A stretch of DNA of 64,000 bases from Dermatophagoides farinae (lineage: Eukaryota > Arthropoda > Arachnida > Sarcoptiformes > Pyroglyphidae). The notes under the pieces are model-generated. The model was not told the DNA's origin. It did no database searches and saw only the letters and a program-made list of their open reading frames with translations. The translations under genes were made by a program, and so were the position numbers. The DNA lies in contig NC_134683.1 in assembly GCF_024713945.1 (NCBI RefSeq), positions 808,501 to 872,500 on the forward strand. Direction: 5' to 3'. This document shows, piece by piece, positions 1 through 12,700 of this stretch; within the stretch, counting starts at the first letter, position 1; every line of letters starts with the position of its first letter.

Positions 1-398
1 AACAACAACGTATCAATGACGAAAACGATGATGTTGATAGTCAAATGGATGAAGATGTCGATGATGATGATGATGATGATCAACAAGCAGACGAAATTGA
101 CAATGATGACAACGAAGACGAAGAAGAACAACAACAGCAACAAATGATGGTGAAAAAAGGTAAACCAATCGAAATGAATCGATTTAAACAGAGCAAACAG
201 AAACAGGATGAAGAAAAACGTTTACGTGTAATGATGATGCCAAAGAAGAGGAAAAAACTGTATGATTTAATCATTAAAAGCCAGAAAAAACAAAATCGTG
301 AAACAGAAAGATTACAACGTAAACGACAAGACTATGATGAACGTCAACGGCGACAACAAAAATCAGCTGTGAATAATAAAAAAATGAAACAAAATTGA
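1..398 (+). CDS. PES1: Pescadillo homolog, C-terminal end (partial, 5' side outside window)
   Basis: The open frame enters from the left edge (first full codon at base 3) and stops with TGA at 396-398, so only the last ~131 residues are present. An acidic Asp/Glu/Gln stretch is followed by a basic helix-forming tail with the Pescadillo end signature: 'DEEKRLRVMMMPKKRKKLY', then 'SQKKQNRETERLQRKR'. Pescadillo is the nucleolar PeBoW-complex protein needed for processing of large-subunit rRNA; its N-terminal Pescadillo and BRCT domains must lie upstream. No start can be judged. AATAAA signals follow at 602-607 and 662-667. The domino gene converges from the right, so the two 3' UTRs probably meet or overlap. 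The identification rests on the tail only, which is short but distinctive. Confidence 0.8.
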   Translation, partial: QQRINDENDDVDSQMDEDVDDDDDDDQQADEIDNDDNEDEEEQQQQQMMVKKGKPIEMNRFKQSKQKQDEEKRLRVMMMPKKRKKLYDLIIKSQKKQNRETERLQRKRQDYDERQRRQQKSAVNNKKMKQN

Positions 399-415
399 TG
401 ATTTTTTTTCTGAAT

Positions 416-421
416 TTTATT
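416..421 (-). terminator. Candidate poly(A) signal of domino (AATAAA)
   Basis: Minus-strand AATAAA about 295 bases past the domino stop codon at 714. It is the first perfect hexamer downstream in the unique sequence. In AT-rich DNA the hexamer occurs often by chance, so this is only the likeliest site. Confidence 0.35.
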
Positions 422-601
422 TTTCATTAAAAAATTTTTAGTTTCACAAACAAAAAAAAATTGAATTCTGTAAGTAGCGTGTGTTTGTGTATGTGAATGT
501 GAGGTATGTATGTAAAATCAAGGGGAAAAAAAATGTAAAGAGATCAAATACACCGTTGTTTGATTAATGATGAATGAATTCTGATACAAAAGAAAAAACG
601 A

Positions 602-607
602 AATAAA
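602..607 (+). terminator. Candidate poly(A) signal of Pescadillo (AATAAA)
   Basis: Plus-strand AATAAA 204 bases past the Pescadillo stop; a second copy lies at 662-667. It is followed within 50 bases by a T-rich stretch, as usual downstream of cleavage sites. Confidence 0.4.
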
Positions 608-713
608 ATGTTAAAAAATGAGATATTTTTGAACTTTGAATTTTTTGCTTTTTTTTTACAAAATAAAATTATCGATACAATCAACAATCAGTATCGATAT
701 CATCAATTTAAAA

Positions 714-3700
714 TCAATCATTCGAATCTTTATCAGTAATTTTGGAATCTTTCGGCTGTGAAGTTGTCGTGGTCGTGGTAGTCGATGATGATGATGATGA
801 TTTTGATGATGACATTAATGCTTCAATTAATGGAGATTCCTTTGGTTTAGCAATAGTCGATATGGTTGTTGTTGTTGTTGTTTGATTTGTCGATGGTGAT
901 GATAATGTAGTTGTCGTATTCGAATATTGTTGTTGTTGTTGTTGCTGCTGCTGCTGCTGTGAATCAGCTTGTTTAGCTGCAGCGCTTAGAATTGAACCTA
1001 ATGTAGCACCGGATGTTTGTGTTGCCGTTGTTATTTTATTCGAAACAATTGGTCTTGGAAATGGTTGTTGTTGATTATTCGAAGCAATAGCCGCAGTATG
1101 TTGACCAATATTAATCAATGATACAGCTGTTCCAGAAGTTGTTTGAGCAATTATATTGGAATTCTGTGGATTTGATGATTGCATCAAAACAATTGGTATG
1201 GCTTTAGCTGAAACATTTGATGATGCAAGTGTACGTAGAATGGCAGCATTATTTGCTGTCACCGTTGTTGTTCCCGGTTGTTGTTGATGTTGATCACCAA
1301 TATTCGATGATGATGATGATGATTGTGATAATGCTGCTACTAAAGCGGATGTTTGGCTTGTATTTGGTACGGTAACTTGTTGAATTCCAACACCACCACC
1401 ACCACCACCACTACTAGTTGTTGTTGTTGATGATGATGATGATGTGGATGGATTCTTCAAAGTTAACGTACTCAAATGGACAGTATTTGATTGCGATGAT
1501 GATGTTGTTGATGATGATGACGATGTAGATGATGATGATGATAATTGACCAGCAGCACGTATGGCAAATGTTAATGTTTGATTTGGATTTGTTGTCGTTG
1601 TTGTTCCAGATTGATTATTGTGGCTAACCACTTGATGTAATAATGTTGGTGTCGTTGAATTAGGGCCAACACCACCACCACCACCACCACTATTACCGCT
1701 AATGATGATATGTCCTTTTGGTGTATGAGTTATCTGAGCATTTTGTGAAAGATTAATGGAAGATATAGTTCCTTGATGTTGTCCAGATTGTTGTTGCTGA
1801 TGCTGATGTTGTTGTTGTTGTTGCTGTTGCTGTATGGCAATGGTACCAGCTGATGTTGGCAGTAATTTTATTGTTGTTGATGAATCATTTGATGAAACGG
1901 CAATAAAATGTTGCTGTTGACTTGTACCAGATGTTGTTGTTGTTGTTGTTATTGTCGATGCTGTTGTTGTTGTTGTTGTTGAACCAACAGTAAATGTTTT
2001 AATAGTTGTTGGTAAATGTTGTTGATGTGATGTCAATATATAATTTGTTGTTGCCGATTGTCCAGATATATTTGTATTTCCTCCACCAATCGTGGTCGTC
2101 GATAATGACTATATATATTTATTATAAACACATCAATTATGAATGAAACAATAACAACAACACACATCAAATAATCAATCAATCATTCAATCATTCAACA
2201 ATGAATCTTATTGAGAAAAAAAATTGATATATCAATCAATCAATCAATCGATAAATCAATCGATTTTTTTTAAAAAAACTGTTGCTACATCTGTTGTTGA
2301 AAATTGAAAAGATTTTTCTAAATACAGGAAAAAAAATAAATAAATAAAAACAGAACCAAATAGAACATGCGCCCCACACATTGATCAATCAATCATTTGG
2401 TGATTTGAAAAAAATTTCATTCTTGTTGTTGTCAATGTTTATCAGCAAAAAAAAAAAAAAAAAAAAAAATAAAAAAAAACATTCAAAATCAATCATAAGA
2501 GAAGAGGTAGAACGGGGAAGAAAAAAAAGAAAGAAACAAAACAAAAAATAAAATAAAATAAAAATGGAAATGAGAAAATGAGAAAATCACCATCACCACG
2601 AAAAATTGAAAAAAAGATAAAGATTTATTTTATCAAAAAAAAAAAAATAGAAATCGGGAAAAAAACCGAAACCAAATCAAATGTAAATGAATCGAATATT
2701 TTGTGTTTTGAGTGTGTGTGTGTGTGTGTGTGTGGATGGGTGGTGGGCATTGAAATTGTCATGTTCAATGTGCGTGTTTGTTGGTGATGAAAATCAAATC
2801 AATCAATTATCAATAATAAATTATGAATGAATGGAATGAAAATTAAAAAAAAAGGATGTTGGATAATAATAATGATGATCAAAATTAAAGATAGAAAACA
2901 TATGTTGGGTGGTGGTGGTGGTAGTGGTCATATTATTGGTTGTAGCAAACGGATTGTAGGATGTGGATGAATAAAAACAAGGAAGACAAGAAAGAAATAA
3001 AGATCATTCATGCATCCACATTCATTCATTCATTCAATCAATTAAATAAACGAAGGGGAAAAAAATTAGTGCAAAAATGCATTACATGCCAAAATTAAAA
3101 AATTTTGCTTTTTAATTCCCATAAACAGCGAAATGGTTTATTATGGCAATATGATCATTAGGTCAAGGCTATTCTTATGATAAATTTTCATCACCATCAT
3201 CATTGTCATCGTTATTCTCATCTTTTATCTGTTGTTGATACTTTGAAGAACCTTTTGTTACTGATAATAATGATTTTATTGTTGCTGATGATGATAATGA
3301 TGGATTAATACCGCCACCGCCACCACCACTTTCACTATTATTATCAAATTTTTTTCTAATTAATCTAATTTGTTGAACTTTTGCTGGATAATGGCTATTA
3401 TTATTATTATTATTTTTATCCGATAATGACGAAGATGATGATGAAGCCATTTGTAATTCAATTACATTCATCTTGTTGCATTTACTTACATTGCCACTTT
3501 GTTGTTGATGTTGGGTAGAACTACCGGAACTACTACTTGGTTGTTGTTGCTGCTGTTGCTGTACAATGATCGAACCTTTTAATGGTCCAGATTGTTGTAA
3601 TGATAATGTTGTTTTATTCTGTTGTTGTTGTTGATGATGTTGTTGTAATAATTGTTGATGTTGAATCGGTGTTAATGTATGTTGTTGATGATGACTACCG

Positions 3701-6700
3701 TTCGATGATGATGGTGATGATGTAACAAAATTAAAATTTGATTTTGTTGTCAATGTTGTTGATGATGATTGTTGTTGCTGTTGTTGTTGTGATGCAAACA
3801 TTGGTGTTATAATATTTGCTGTACGTTGATTATTCGATGGTAATTGTTGTTGTTGTTGTTGTTGATGATGATCACCACTACCACCACCAATATTTATCGA
3901 TTGCTGTTGTGGTTGTGGTTTACCAATTAAATTTGATGGTGGTTTTGAAATATAACGAAGTTGACCACCACTAATTGATGATTGATTTAGAATTTTACTT
4001 GCTTGACTTGCTGGTATTGTAAATGTTTGTGTATTACCAGTGAATGGATTAACACCTTGAACAGTTTTGACAATATTTCCAGCCAATGTCAATGATTGTT
4101 GTTGCTGTTGTTGTTGTTGTTGTTGTTGAGAAAGCTGTATTTCTTGTTGCTGTTGTTGAACAAAAATCTGTTGTTGTTGTTGTTGTTGTCCACTAGAAGT
4201 CATTATGCTAGATGTTGTTAATGTTTGTTGTGGATTCGAGATCGATATTAATGGACTTGGTTTTAAAGATGCAATTGCAATGGTAGCATCTTTACGAATT
4301 GTACGAATATATGGGCCTTGTTGTGGACCACCACCACCACCATTATTACCTGCACTAGTTTTAATCGATGAAACTGGTGTCAATAATTGATTCGATCCAG
4401 ACAATATACATTGTGGTCCAATTATTGTATTCGTGGTTTGTGAATTTGATGTATTTGTCGAACTATTAGTTATCAATGATGTTGCCAATATTTTATTACC
4501 ACTGCCAACACCAGAAGTAATCAATGATTGTGAAACTAATTGTAATCGTTGTGCTGTCGGTGGTATTGTTGTTGTCGAAGGATTCACAGTACCACCAACA
4601 CCACTTGTAGATTGTTGTTGTTGAGGTACAGCAGCACGTACTGATTGCATATGAATATGACGAATACCAGGTGATGATCCAGATTGTAATGTATTGGATG
4701 GATGATGTTGAGCAGCAGTAGCAGCAACAACCTGTGGTCGAGCTCCACCTCGAGATACCAATAGATGATGTCTAAACGGTTGTCGATTCATTTGATTTGA
4801 TGCAATTAATTGTTGTGGTGTAACCTGTGTTAGATTAGCTGTTTGTGGATTCGATGATCCAGCTGCACTGGAGATGGCCAAGAATTTATGTTGTTGTTGC
4901 TGACCGGCTATTGAAACATTAACTGGAACTGATTGGCTACTGCCAGTGCTAGATGATTGTTGAATCATGAATTGTTGAGCGGTTGTAGCTTGTTGTTGTT
5001 GATTTAATTGATGAGTCAATGAAACGGTATTTGTCGAACTTGTATCAACTTGTTGTGGTGAACTAATCGTTGCTATGGATGCAACACCTTGTGATATAAG
5101 ACCCATAGATTGTGCTTGTGATAATGATACATGATGTATGGCCGCAGATGATGATTGACCAACACCACTTTGTTGAAGAACTTTAGCCTGAATATTTGTA
5201 ATTGTTTGATTAGAATCTGAGCTAACTTCACCACTATCACCGCTGCCGGTTGTAACAGCAGCCAGATTCTGAAATTTTGCACCAGCTTTTGTAGCAGCTA
5301 AAAATTGTTGAACATGTGGTATGAATTGTGCCGTGTTTGAATGTGCCGATGGAACTGGTGAATTTAAAATAATTTGTTGTTGTTGTGGTTGTGATTGAGG
5401 TTGCTGTTGACCAGAAGACAAAGCAATGGCCGTTTGTGGATTTGTTGTATTACCACTAACCGTAACTGTATGATATTGCTGTGGTATTGATTGTTGTTGG
5501 ACGCCACTTGCATTACTGGCGGCTACCGGTATATTGTATCGCATTTGAGTCGGAAATACTGATTGTTGCTGCTGTTGTTGTTGTTGTTGTTGCTGCTGCT
5601 GCTGTTGCTGTTGTTGTTGTTGCCGAAGAGCTAATTTTTCACGATTAATACGTTCGGCACGACGTGCAGCTACTTCTTCGACTGTCAAAGGTCGATCAAA
5701 ATCGATATTAGTATTAATGACATCACTCTTGAATACTTTAGTCATATCATATTTATTTTGTGGTTTTTTAAACAATGATTTCGATGTTTGTGTTCGCTGT
5801 ATTACAATCTGTTTGATTGCAGCAAATCTTCGATGCATTTGATTTGTAAATTCACGATTATTATCATTGATTGTTTTTTGCATCATATTCGATACACGAT
5901 ATAATTGTGCTGTCAACATTTGTTGATTTAATGCTTGTGTTTGTTGTTTCGAAGTAGGATTAGCTAATGGATTCGGTAATTGACCAGTTGCCGACATAAT
6001 CGGTGGCGGTGGTGGCATATTACCCATGGCAATGGGCATTATACCTGATGGAATATGTTGTTGGTGAATCATTTGTTGTTGTTGTAATTGTAATTGTTGT
6101 TGTTGATGCTGCTGTTGTTGTTGTTGATTCAGTGCAGCTTGTTTGGCTGATTTTTTCGATGATTTTGTCTGTTTCATTGTTCCAGATCTCATGATCTGAG
6201 GATTCATTGAATCGTTAACAGAACCTCCAATCATCATACCGGGAATCAATCCACCACCTGGAACACCAACCATATTACCACCAACTAAACCAGCTGATTG
6301 ATCATCTTTATCGGTCATCATAGTTTCAAAATGATAACGACAAAGTTTTGAAGATCTTTTAAAACAATTCAATGCATTCACTTGATCAGCGACAAAATCC
6401 CAATTAGGTGTATGACCAGGATAGATTATGCTTAAATTGAATGGCAATTCTTGCATGAAAAGTAAAACATAGATAATGGAATAATCTTCATTGGTTGTCC
6501 ATTCGGCCATTCTATTTATCAATGATATATTCTGTTGTGATCTAGATAAAGCTGTCGAAAGATTTTGTATAGGCATTGAATCAATATTCGCTATAGCTTT
6601 ATTACTGATCGACACAAGATTCTGACTTCCAGGCCAAAGTTTTGATTTAAATAGAAGAATTTCACGCCGATGACGGCCAACAGAACGATCAAATAATGAT

Positions 6701-9700
6701 TTCGGTATATTGAATAGATCATCAGTACGACGATGTCCACTACCACTGGATTTTGTAATATGAGATGATTGTCCACTAGCTGATAATGAATGATATGATT
6801 GTTTACGGGCTATGAAAAAATGAAATTGAAATTTTTTTTCCAATAAAAAACAAAACAGAAACAAAAACAAAAACATCATACCATGTAATGGATCAATACG
6901 AATACGTTTATGTTCTTTAGGCATATACACTGGTGGTAATTGTGATTCAGACATGAGAGTTTTTTCATATGAAAAACCAAATGAATAATCAATATAAAAA
7001 TCATTTTCATCTTGTGGTGGTGTTGGTGGTGCCCAGATCTATATTGTTTTGACAAATAAAAATTTACAATCAATGTGTTTTTTTTTTAAAAAAAAAACCA
7101 GAAATAAATGATGAATAAAGACAAACAGAAAGATGAGGAAAAAATGGAAAATCAAAACATTGAATTCTTGAATACAAAACGAATGTTGAATTGCGAAAAA
7201 AAAGAATTTATTTTAAATTCCATAATAATAATTTATTTGTACATACACACATACACACACGAAATGAATCTGAAGAATGATGAGAAATAAAATTGGAAAA
7301 TGACCATGCCATAGTCATCATCACACAATAAATCAATCCAATATCCAATAATAATATAATCAAATTCAAATATAGTACATACACATTTCCATTAATTAAT
7401 TATATATATTTACAAATTGAAAATATCTTGTGTTGTGTAAATGTCTGTGTTTTTTTTTTGTTTGTTTGTATGTAAGATTAGGTAGTGTGTATTTGGATCG
7501 ATTGATCAAAAATTCGTTTCGATTGATCATTCATCATGGTATTATGACTTCCTAATACTACGTACACACACACACACTAATCAATACTGTGTAGATAATT
7601 AAAACCCTACCACTCACTGGCCCTCAAATCTATCTATACTAATCGAACAAAAATAAAAAATAAAGTCATAGGGATTCAAGGAAAAATCATTATGTAGACA
7701 GAACAAAAAAAAAATAATAATAATTTGAACGAGTACGGCACTTACCGGCATCGGTTCGGAACAGTTGAACGACATGAACACCTGTTCGAAAAAAGAGAGT
7801 AATGAGAGAATAAGAGAGAGAGAGAAAAAAAACAAAAGAAAACGAGAGACAAAAAAAAAAAAAAAAGAAATCATGAGAATCAATCAAAACAAGTGAAAGG
7901 CATGAATTTTAAATGTGTGTGTGTGTGTGCGTGGGTGTGTATGTCTGTCTGACTGTTTATTCAATGGGTTTTTCTACCATCTAAATATCTCTGGAATGTG
8001 TTCAGAAAAGAACAAAAAATCGCAACTATATATAGAAAATCATAGAGAATTGATTTTTTTTTTTTTGGATAAATTTTCAAATGATGTAATGATGAGAAGA
8101 AAGTAAAAAAAAAAATATTTGACTCGATGATAATCTCATTTCTACTACACATGAATGAATGAATGAATGACAATTTTGTTGGAAAAAAAAGAACAAGAAA
8201 AATCTAAATGGATGTAAAAATGACATGTGTGTGTTGGCGTGGGTGTGTGTGTGTGTGTGCGTCTGTGCTGTGTAATAGGAAATTGTTCTACTTTTAGTAT
8301 CTGATGATTGATGATGATAAATTATTTGTGATCAATGTAATAATATAGAAAAAAAAAAAAAATTCATGCCATTCACAAATAAAATGGAAATTCTCATGTT
8401 TTCTAAGTTTTCTTTTGAAAAAAAAAATAATAATATTCTCTCATTACTGCTGATGCCGTCTTAAACAAACAAACAAACATACACTACACACACCCACACA
8501 TAGAGAGAGAAATGGGAAAAAAATGTCCTAATTTGAATGAATGAATGAATGAACCGAAACGAAAATTGAAATCAATCAATCACACTTTTGTTAAATGAAT
8601 GATGATGAGTATATTATATATATATTGATTATTAATTAAAGAATTATTTTTAAAAAAAAACTGTTGAGATAGAATCAAAATTTATGTTGTGTATGTGTGT
8701 GTGTTCGTTGGTGTATCTATGTGTGTGTGTGTTTAGCTAAGTAAAAAATTTTTTTCGTTTTTTTTTTACATTTAACAAGAACGAAGAAAAAAAAGTAGCA
8801 AATGAATATAAAATATGAAAAAGAAGAAATTTCTAAATGGTTCAACATTCATGGTTCGAAATGAGATTCTCGAAAGTCAAATATATAAATTTTCAACATG
8901 TTACACACACACAGTAGAAGGCAAACAACAAGCGGATTTTTTCAATGAATAAAAAAAAAAAAAATATTCAATCAATACACACATGGATCGGTCAATGATG
9001 ATTTTGATTTCTAGGACTTTTCGATGATGATGATGATGACGATGATTGTAATAAATTATGAGAATTATTTCGTAGAATCCTACCACTAGTAATAGTTGTA
9101 TTATTACGTAAAGCACGTTTTGGTGATGATAATATATTACTATTATAAACATCACCATTTCTTTGTTCAATTCTTGTTGTTGTTGTTGTTGTTGTTGATG
9201 ATGATAATGTTCGACGTCGTGTACGAACATTAACAGCATCCATATCATCATTAGTATTATTGATTGTTGAACATCGTTTCGTTGAAAATCGATTATTATT
9301 TGTTATTGAATTATTTGATTTCGATCCAGATATTATTCGTTTATCATTCAAACGATTTGTTGTAGTAGATTGTTTTATTGATGTGGATCGATTATTATTA
9401 TTATTATTCATACGATTCCTATTTTTATTCACAGATTTTGATGATCGTTGAATTTGACTACTGTCGATTGAATCATCATCACTAATAGAATCACTATCCA
9501 TTTCGGAATTTGAATCGTCGTTTTCATCATCATCATCATCATCATCGTTGTCCGAAACATTTGCCACAGTTTGCTGTCTGCGACGGTTTTTCTGGTTATT
9601 ACTATTCTTATGATTACTACTATTATCAACAAGATTCTTTCGTTGATTTCGATTATTGTTGTTGTTGTTTGACCTTCGTGTTGCGATTTTACGTGAGAGA

Positions 9701-12700
9701 TTATTATTATTATCACTATTATTTCGCCTATTCATAACAGTATTATCATTGTGATTGTGAGTGTTTTTGTGAATTAATTGTAATCGTGAATGTTGACTAC
9801 TATTGTGGTTAACCTTTGAAATGGAACCATCCACTCGTGAACATGTCATAATGGAATCTTCTAATTCTTCCAATTCACGTTTACGTAATTCTTCTTGATC
9901 TTTTTTCCACTCATTTATCGATTTTTGCCATTGTTTTTTCGTTTCTTCCATCTCCTCCTGTTGAATATAAAAATTTATATTAGACTTATCCGATAAGAAA
10001 AACAAGTAAAAAAAAACAACATTACCTCTGCTTGTTTCAATTCAAGGAAATCTTGTGAACTTTCCAAAAATTTCAATGCATAACGTTCTACTGGTGTAAG
10101 CTTTTAGGAAAAAGAAAGAAAAACATATTTGAAAATCTGATCAAAACACAACACACAACGTACCTGGCAGATTAATTCTTCAATCTGTTCTTCTTCGGGA
10201 CTCTTTTCATCTGGGATCTCCTCAATCGGAATGTTTTCATCAAATTCATCCAATTCGGCTGCAACTTCAGCACGAACAATTTTGGCTGCTGTAACATCGT
10301 TTTCTTCTTCGGCCGTACACAACGCTTGTTCGAATGCAGCATTTTGTATCGTTGATGAACTATTGTTGTTTGTAGGTGGTGATGGGGTTGCAGGCGCCGA
10401 ATCCACAACAGAATTATCTTCAGTTTCAATAATTTCGACAGGTTCACTAATGGTAGGTTCTTCATTCATCTCTTGTTCACCAACATCAAATAATTCTTTG
10501 ATGGCAGTTTGTTTAAAGAATGCGGTGGTAAAATTGCCCTCTTCAATAGCTAAATCGCCCAACATTTTCTTTTGTTTAGCTTTTTTCAATATATTCTCTT
10601 CTACCGTTCTTTCGCTGACCAAACGATAAATATGTACATCACGTGTTTGACCAATACGATGGCAACGATCTTGAGCCTGTGCATCCATCGTTGGATTCCA
10701 ATCACTATCATAGAATATCACAGTATCGGCACCAGTCAAATTAACACCAATGCCTCCGGATCGTGTGGATAGAATGAAACAAAAAATTCGTTGATCAGCA
10801 TTGAAACGTTCCATCAATGCTTGTCGTTGATCGATTTTGGTTGTACCGTCCAAACGTAGATATGTATGGCCATGATAATTAAGAAATTGTTCTAGAATGT
10901 CCAACATACGTGACATTTGAGTAAATATCAGAATACGATGACGTCCAGATTTCAATTGCCATAAAAGTTTGTCAAGTATTTGTAATTTACCACAATCATA
11001 TTGTATTAATCTTGTTTCAGGCAATTGAAGACTAAATTGAACTCGAGGAATGGTGAGAACATCAAATTTATCAGAGGAGAATTTTCGTTCCAAATTTTCT
11101 ATCCAATTTGATCGATCAATTTTTTTGTATGATTTAACATTTGACAAATTGAGCCTGGTAGCTGGTGATAAAATACCAGGAACGGCAAAAATGAACCGTT
11201 TCATTAGCTCTTCAAGATTTTTGGTCAATGAATTCGGTGAATCAACCAATTGAATCAGGTTTTGCGTAGTATAATAAAGATCATTTCGATCAAATTCTTC
11301 ACCATCTTTGAGGCGTTGACTTCGACGAACCAACGTCAAACCGTTGATGAATGATGTACCATATAGCATTTTTGAATCTTTGTTTTTCTCATCTTTATCA
11401 TTATTATTATTATTTTCATTATTAATTATATTCCATGGAATAAAATTAACTATTCCTTTGTAGCCGAAAAAATCAAACAATTCAAAAAAATCCGTACAAT
11501 ATCGTGCAAAACCTTGACAACGTGATTTATTATTCAATGCAAGACGTCTTAATTTATCATTGAATAATGTTTTCAATCGTAAAACGGTTTCTTCACGAGC
11601 AAATTTTCCATTACCAAATAATTTATTCCGGTTTTCTTTGGATTCTTCATCACATTTACGAATTTCAATGCTAACATTATCACGATCAATTTTTGGAGAT
11701 TCATTTGATCCTTGATTAATAAAGATATGTGCTAATTTATTGGAAAAGCGGAAAACAAAATCAATTTTTTAAAAAAATGATTAAAATAGAATTCTAGAAC
11801 ACACTTACAATAAAAATTGATAATTTTTTTGTCCGATAAATTTACATTGATCTGTGGTGATTTTGTCAGTGTTTGATTATTGTTATTACTATTATTATTA
11901 TTATTAATCGACGGTGGAATGACTTGAATAAAAAAAATGAAATTAGTGAATTATAAGAGTTCAAAAGACATGAAAGAAGAGATTTACTTACTTTTTGAAC
12001 TTTCAAGACTTTTAATTCGAATCTGATTGTTTGTCGAACGAATCAATTGTTGTTTATTACTAGGATTGTTATTATTATTAGTAACTGGAAGTATTTGATT
12101 GGAAAGGGTCAATTGTGGTCTCAAATGATTCGGAGTGTTTGATGATGAATTCACCATACGAATATTTCTCATAAAACGATGAAAATCTTTATAATCACTG
12201 AGGCGAACATAAATCTGATCCTCTTGTTTGTTGATCACATCTTTCATTTTGAATGCATCATAATATCGTTTCATTATTTGTGTTTGTTTATAGGAATCAT
12301 AATGTAGATGAGAAAATATTAGATTCAAATGTGAATAAAGATTGATTTGTTTTAGTGGATCATGGTCCATGATGCTGGTAATTATTCCGGGCAAATCTAT
12401 TCGTAGGCCATCATCGATAAACGGTGAGATCGTTTTACGTACTTCAAACAGATTAGGATGATTACAAACTTTACGCAATTGCATCAATATGTTGATCACA
12501 CTAAGAAAATTGCCACTTGCCAACGTTTCTTTTGTGCTGTAATAAAAAAAACGGATCACAAATCTCATTAAGTGAGAAAAACAAATCTAAACAACTTACT
12601 TTGCCAACGACATATATTCCTCGTAAAGGAATCGTTGTCGTTTCGACAATGGACATCGAACAATATGTTCATATTTTTTCGGCAATTGTTTCTCAACATC

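Larger units (their letters stand above)
399..713. other. Convergent 3' UTR interval between Pescadillo and domino
   Basis: About 315 bases separate the two stop codons. On the plus strand AATAAA occurs at 602-607 and 662-667 (for Pescadillo). On the minus strand AATAAA occurs at 416-421 (for domino). Each signal lies beyond the other's position, so the transcripts would overlap by a few hundred bases if both are used. Two TATCGATA octamers lie at about 670-677 and 693-700. No ORF of interest. Confidence 0.5.
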
